DNA of 64,000 nucleotides from an uncultured Acidimicrobiales bacterium (GTDB lineage Bacteria; Actinomycetota; Acidimicrobiia; Acidimicrobiales; Aldehydirespiratoraceae): positions 35,572 to 99,571 of the forward strand of contig CATOTC010000005.1 of assembly GCA_951812975.1 (NCBI GenBank). Direction: 5' to 3'. The notes under the pieces are model-generated. The model did no database searches. It had not been told where the DNA came from and worked only from the letters and a program-made list of their open reading frames with translations. Shown piece after piece: positions 60,897 through 64,000 of the stretch. How positions within the stretch are numbered: position 1 is the stretch's first letter; every line of letters begins with the position of its first letter. Position numbers and translations under genes: made by a program.

Positions 60897-62207
60897 TCAC
60901 GGGCCGAGCGCGGCGATCGGTACCAGGGCGACGCCGTCATCCTCGCGGGCTATGCGAAGTCCGGTGTGCTCGTCGGGTGCGTTCACCCCGAACACTGCCA
61001 GCAGCTTGGAGGGCGGGCGCTTGCCCGCTTCCTGCGCCCGCCGGGCGAGGAGCTTCAGGACCCGCTTGGCCTTGTCTATCGAAACGCGGTTGCAGCTCAG
61101 CTTCACCTCCACAGCAACCCACGAGCCGTCGCGATCCTCCACTACTGCGTCCACCTCGAACCCGCTCTCCGCGTAGTAGCGCACCTCGGCATTGTTGGCG
61201 TCGGCGTAGGCCCGAAGGTCGCGCATGACCAGCGACTCGAAGGCGCCGCCCATGAACTCGGACTCCTCCAGCAGGCGGCGGGGGCTGACCCGCAAGACTC
61301 CCGTGGCCAGCGAAGGGTCGGACAGAAAACGCTTGGGTCTGACCCTCATCGCCTGTTTCGAGGCGGGCTGGAATCCCCACGGCCAGCAGTCCTCGCGCAC
61401 ATACACATTCTCGAATGCATCCAAGAACGCCGGGAGCGTCTTGCGGTCCAACGGGGGCACCGGCTCACCTGAGGCCGTGTCACGAGCCAGTGCGCTGACC
61501 GACGCCGCGGTGCCGATGTTGCGGGCCAGGGACCGCAATACCCGCCGGGCAGTCTCGGTGCTGCGGTAGGGGACCGAGTCGATGCTGCGCCTGACGTCGA
61601 TGTTGCACATGGCATCCACATACGCCTCGACATAGCTGAGCGCCTGCTCCAACGGCATCTTCAGCGAGGCAGGCCAACCGCCCCGACAAATCGCCTCGGC
61701 CAGCTCCAAGCGGGACGGGGTCAGTTCCGCAGCCGCGTCCGCAGGCTCCCCCCGCAGCATGGCGGCCAACGACACCGCACCGTTGGAGACGCCGCTCTCG
61801 TACGAGGAGAACGTCCGCAGACGCAGCGACGCGAGCCTGCCCGCGCCTGAGTGGCGGATCGGGTTGTCGGGCAGCGTTGACGAGCCGGTCAATATGAACT
61901 GGCCCGGTGCGCCTGCGCGCCGGTCGCTCTCCCGCCTCACCGCGTTCCACAGTGCCGGGGCAAGCTGCCACTCATCGACCAGCAAAGGCGGAGCTTGGTC
62001 CAACAGAGCACTCAGCGCGCCCGCAGAGGCACCAGTCAGGTCCACCTCGTCCATTGCCAACAACGACGATGCCGCTTGGCTGCCCGTGGTGGTCTTGCCA
62101 CACCCCCGAGGGCCCTCAATGACGACCGCGGGCGAGTATCGCAACGTGTCCCGCAACCGGACATCGAGCAGCCGCGGCAGGTAGTGTCCCTGCTCCGTAA
62201 GATTCAC
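60897..62207 (-). CDS. AAA ATPase with DUF4143 (second copy)
   Basis: 436 residues, same architecture as the protein at 42.3 kb: Walker A VVIEGPRGCGKTTTGSQAA, Walker B LLVDEWQLAPALWNAV, FILTGSS, SGAGRLASLRLR, a winged-helix stretch (TARRVLRSLARNIGTAASV), then LGGAFESLVMRDLRAY-like segment (here FMGGAFESLVMRDLRAYADA), EVRYYAESGFEVDAVV and WVAVEVKLS. The start is GTG. A tandem palindromic operator lies just upstream and a 37-bp direct repeat brackets the gene. The two window paralogues share organisation but are well diverged, pointing to independent arrivals. Function unknown. Confidence 0.85.
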   Translation of the reverse strand: MNLTEQGHYLPRLLDVRLRDTLRYSPAVVIEGPRGCGKTTTGSQAASSLLAMDEVDLTGASAGALSALLDQAPPLLVDEWQLAPALWNAVRRESDRRAGAPGQFILTGSSTLPDNPIRHSGAGRLASLRLRTFSSYESGVSNGAVSLAAMLRGEPADAAAELTPSRLELAEAICRGGWPASLKMPLEQALSYVEAYVDAMCNIDVRRSIDSVPYRSTETARRVLRSLARNIGTAASVSALARDTASGEPVPPLDRKTLPAFLDAFENVYVREDCWPWGFQPASKQAMRVRPKRFLSDPSLATGVLRVSPRRLLEESEFMGGAFESLVMRDLRAYADANNAEVRYYAESGFEVDAVVEDRDGSWVAVEVKLSCNRVSIDKAKRVLKLLARRAQEAGKRPPSKLLAVFGVNAPDEHTGLRIAREDDGVALVPIAALGP

Positions 62208-62214
62208 ACGAACA

Positions 62215-62260
62215 GACTACCCAATATATTGGGTGATGACTACCCAATATATTGGGTGAT
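62215..62260. promoter_or_regulatory. Exact 23-bp tandem duplication, each with a 16-bp palindrome
   Basis: Units 62215-62237 and 62238-62260 are identical. Each contains the perfect palindrome ACCCAATATATTGGGT (62219-62234, 62242-62257). They sit 8 to 53 nt upstream of the DUF4143 GTG, so a dimeric repressor could bind twice on the same helix face across the promoter. Confidence 0.75.
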
Positions 62261-62283
62261 GTGCGACATGGCCGCCCGAGCGG

Positions 62284-63144
62284 CTACCTGCGGGTGGGGG
62301 GTTGTACGTATTGCCAGCCGAAACGGCCTTTGATGCAGAGGTGGCCGTGGGTGACGGAGTGGTCCGCGGGCGAGGTCACCTTCACGATCCTGTCGTCTTG
62401 AGTGTGCAACTCAAGGTTGCAGCCGACACCACAGAACGAGCAGACGGTCGTGGTGACCTCCTGTTCATCAGGCCGCCACTCCCCCGCGGCGCGCATGTCG
62501 AACTCGGTCTTGAACTGGATCGCACCCGTCGGACACACACCGATGCAGTTCCCGCAATAGACGCAAGCCGAATCGGGCAGCACAGTGTCGAACTCTGTGG
62601 AGATCCGTGCGTCGAAACCCCGGCCGCTGACCGCGATCGCGAAGGTGTGTTGCGCGTCGTCGCCGCAAGCCTCGACGCACTTGTAGCACAACACGCACTT
62701 GTCGTAGTCGCGGATGTAGAGGTCGTCCTGGATCTTCGGCTCCTCGCTGATCCGCTCGGCGGGCAGGTCCGGCTGGTCGTAGCGATCCGGGTCCGCGCCG
62801 TAGTGACGCATCCACTCAGCCAAATCGGTCGCCTGACTCAAGTCGACGCTCGAACCCAGGAACTCAAGCACCATCTTGCGGCTGTGGCGAACCCTGGGGG
62901 AATCGGTCTGCACCACCATCTGGTCCTCCACCGCACGGGCGCACGAAGGCACCAGGGCCCGCGACCCCTCCACCTCCACCACGCAGACCCGACAGGCGTT
63001 GACGGGGGTGAGGTTCTCGGCCCAGCACAGAGTCGGCGTCTCGATCCCGGCCGACTCACAGGCCTTGTGGATCGAAGTGCCCTCAGGAACGGAAACGGCC
63101 TGTCCGTTGATGGTCAGGTTCACGCTGACTTCAGTGATCGTCAT
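62284..63144 (-). CDS. Formate dehydrogenase / NuoG-like iron-sulfur subunit
   Basis: 286 residues. A 2Fe-2S ferredoxin domain (TPTLCWAENLTPVNACRVCVVEV, PSCA) leads into a His/Cys region, two 4Fe-4S motifs (CVLCYKCVEACGDD; CVYCGNCIGVCPTGAI) and then the N-terminal Fe4S4 part of a molybdopterin oxidoreductase (CSFCGVGCNLELHTQDDRI ... HLCIKGRFGW), where it stops. It would pass electrons between a separate molybdenum subunit and the NuoF-like subunit in an NAD-dependent formate dehydrogenase. GGAGG precedes ATG 63144. It overlaps the upstream nuoF-like gene by 14 nt. Confidence 0.82.
   Translation of the reverse strand: MTITEVSVNLTINGQAVSVPEGTSIHKACESAGIETPTLCWAENLTPVNACRVCVVEVEGSRALVPSCARAVEDQMVVQTDSPRVRHSRKMVLEFLGSSVDLSQATDLAEWMRHYGADPDRYDQPDLPAERISEEPKIQDDLYIRDYDKCVLCYKCVEACGDDAQHTFAIAVSGRGFDARISTEFDTVLPDSACVYCGNCIGVCPTGAIQFKTEFDMRAAGEWRPDEQEVTTTVCSFCGVGCNLELHTQDDRIVKVTSPADHSVTHGHLCIKGRFGWQYVQPPTRR
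62289..62325. repeat. Right copy of the 37-bp direct repeat (inside the formate dehydrogenase subunit gene)
   Basis: This copy is in the authentic gene, covering the last codons (FGWQYVQPPTR). It matches 60831-60867 with two mismatches. Confidence 0.85.
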
Positions 63145-64000
63145 CGTGTCCTCCTTCGGGCAACAAGCCAAGGGCCATAGCAGAATTGATAGCAGACGCG
63201 GCAGTATGGCCGAGTCCGCAGATCGAAGCGTCGACCATCACCTCGGCGATGTCGTCGACCAGGCTGCGGCGCTGCGCCGACAAAGAACCCTTCGCCTGGA
63301 TCTGCACCATCGTCTCATGCTGGCGAACAGTGCCGACACGACAGGGGACGCACTGACCGCACGACTCGTTGCGAAAGAACTCGGCGATGCGCACCGCCAC
63401 GTCGGTCATGTCGATCTCATCAGTGAAAGCCATCACCACACCCGAACCCAGTGTCGTGCCGCGTTCACGCGTGTCCTCCAGCGTGAGCGGCATGTCGAGT
63501 GCATCAGGGCCGACGAACGAGCCGGCAGCGCCGCCCATGAGCACCGCCGCCAGAGTGCCGCTGCCCGTCAAAGGTCCGGCAAGTTCGAGCACTTCGCCCA
63601 GCGTCGTGCCGAACTCGACTTCGTACAGTCCTGGCTTGGAGACCCGGCCGCTCAAGCACAGCAGTTTCGTTCCCGGCGAGCGCTCGGTCCCTCTTCTGCG
63701 ATACGCCTCCGGGCCGTTGAGCACGATGTCGAGCGCGTTGATCAGCGTCTCCGGGTTGTTGATCGCGGTCGGCTCTCTGAACAGTCCATGCGTGGTGGGG
63801 AACGGCGGCTTGCTGCGCGGCTCACCCCTGAAACCCTCGAGCGAAGCGAACAGGGCGGTCTCCTCGCCACAGATATAGGCACCGGCACCACGACGAATCT
63901 CGATGTCGAAACGATGGCCCGAACCAGCCGCGTCAGCGCCCAGCAGACCCGCCTCACGGGCCTGGCTCACAGCATTCTCGAGCCTCGCCGTGGCCAACGG
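63131..64000 (-). CDS. NuoF-like NADH-binding flavoprotein subunit of formate dehydrogenase (5' truncated by window edge)
   Basis: The C-terminal 289 residues are in the window and the frame stays open to its edge. It has the FMN/NADH domain motif GAGAYICGEETALFASLEG, PRSKPPFPTTHGLF, the SLBB-like segment (LCLSGRVSKPGLYEVEFG), and the 4Fe-4S site ESCGQCVPCRVGT. It is the diaphorase subunit of NAD-reducing formate dehydrogenases or complex I. The coupled downstream ferredoxin/molybdopterin-type subunit favours formate dehydrogenase over complex I. NuoE-like and catalytic subunits probably lie beyond the edge. Confidence 0.88.
   Translation of the reverse strand, partial: PLATARLENAVSQAREAGLLGADAAGSGHRFDIEIRRGAGAYICGEETALFASLEGFRGEPRSKPPFPTTHGLFREPTAINNPETLINALDIVLNGPEAYRRRGTERSPGTKLLCLSGRVSKPGLYEVEFGTTLGEVLELAGPLTGSGTLAAVLMGGAAGSFVGPDALDMPLTLEDTRERGTTLGSGVVMAFTDEIDMTDVAVRIAEFFRNESCGQCVPCRVGTVRQHETMVQIQAKGSLSAQRRSLVDDIAEVMVDASICGLGHTAASAINSAMALGLLPEGGHDDDH

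Noticed and set aside
62284..63144. Formate dehydrogenase large subunit truncated by the DUF4143 insertion
   Set aside because: The left repeat copy preserves the same terminal peptide and a stop within a few codons, so the short form appears to pre-date the insertion. Not fully excluded.

Overview
The window is high-GC, gene-dense chromosomal DNA from an actinobacterium, most likely a free-living, probably marine or aquatic member of the Acidimicrobiia or a relative. The class is my inference. It rests on a WhiB regulator beside a PdtaS-type histidine kinase (the whiB1-pdtaS neighbourhood of mycobacteria), a DUF3107 protein, a Septum_form lipoprotein, many GTG and apparently leaderless starts, and abundant genes for methylated onium compounds. 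No rRNA, tRNA or CRISPR array was seen.

Region 1 (0-27.5 kb) is mostly housekeeping: WhiB, PdtaS, Mrp with a divergent SufR-like regulator, an ECF sigma factor coupled to a membrane protein, and SixA. It also holds a complete cytochrome c maturation System I operon (ccmA-B-C-D-E-F-G-H-I, minus strand, nearly all genes joined by stop/start overlaps). That operon is followed by a YceI-cytochrome c-copper oxygenase fusion that would need it. Then come a GH63-like glycosidase and a divergent GT4 glycosyltransferase, NUDIX, a YcaQ-like protein and leuS. Two intergenic gaps carry related GC-rich tandem repeats in opposite orientation.

Region 2 (27.6-60 kb) is the most interesting part, an island for quaternary amines and sulfonium compounds. 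A plus-strand operon of translationally coupled genes encodes a corrinoid protein, a DUF1638 protein, a 'virulence factor' domain protein, a methyl-THF:corrinoid methyltransferase, a RamA-like reductive activator and a non-pyrrolysine MttB-family methyltransferase. Around it lie a DmdA-like demethylase with an MFS transporter, a choline-dehydrogenase-like GMC oxidase with MetY and a hydrolase, a ProVWX betaine transporter, and a second operon of MttB homologue, Rieske oxygenase (GbcA-like), dimethylglycine dehydrogenase-like flavoprotein and a DddP-like M24 enzyme with all DddP metal ligands in register. Together they suggest uptake of choline, betaine or DMSP, removal of methyl groups by corrinoid, oxygenase and THF routes, and transfer of C1 units to folate. 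NAD-linked formate dehydrogenase subunits at the right edge (62.3-64 kb) could oxidise the resulting formate.

Two insert-like modules interrupt the island. Each carries a DUF4143 AAA ATPase and each is bracketed by a direct duplication of the end of a neighbouring metabolic gene: the 5' end of the GMC oxidase at 42-44.6 kb (this module also has a HigBA-type toxin-antitoxin pair) and the 3' end of the formate dehydrogenase subunit at 60.8-62.3 kb. Both ATPase genes also have direct repeats of 23-bp period at their start. A 55-nt near-perfect hairpin occurs twice, at 33.9 and 42.2 kb.
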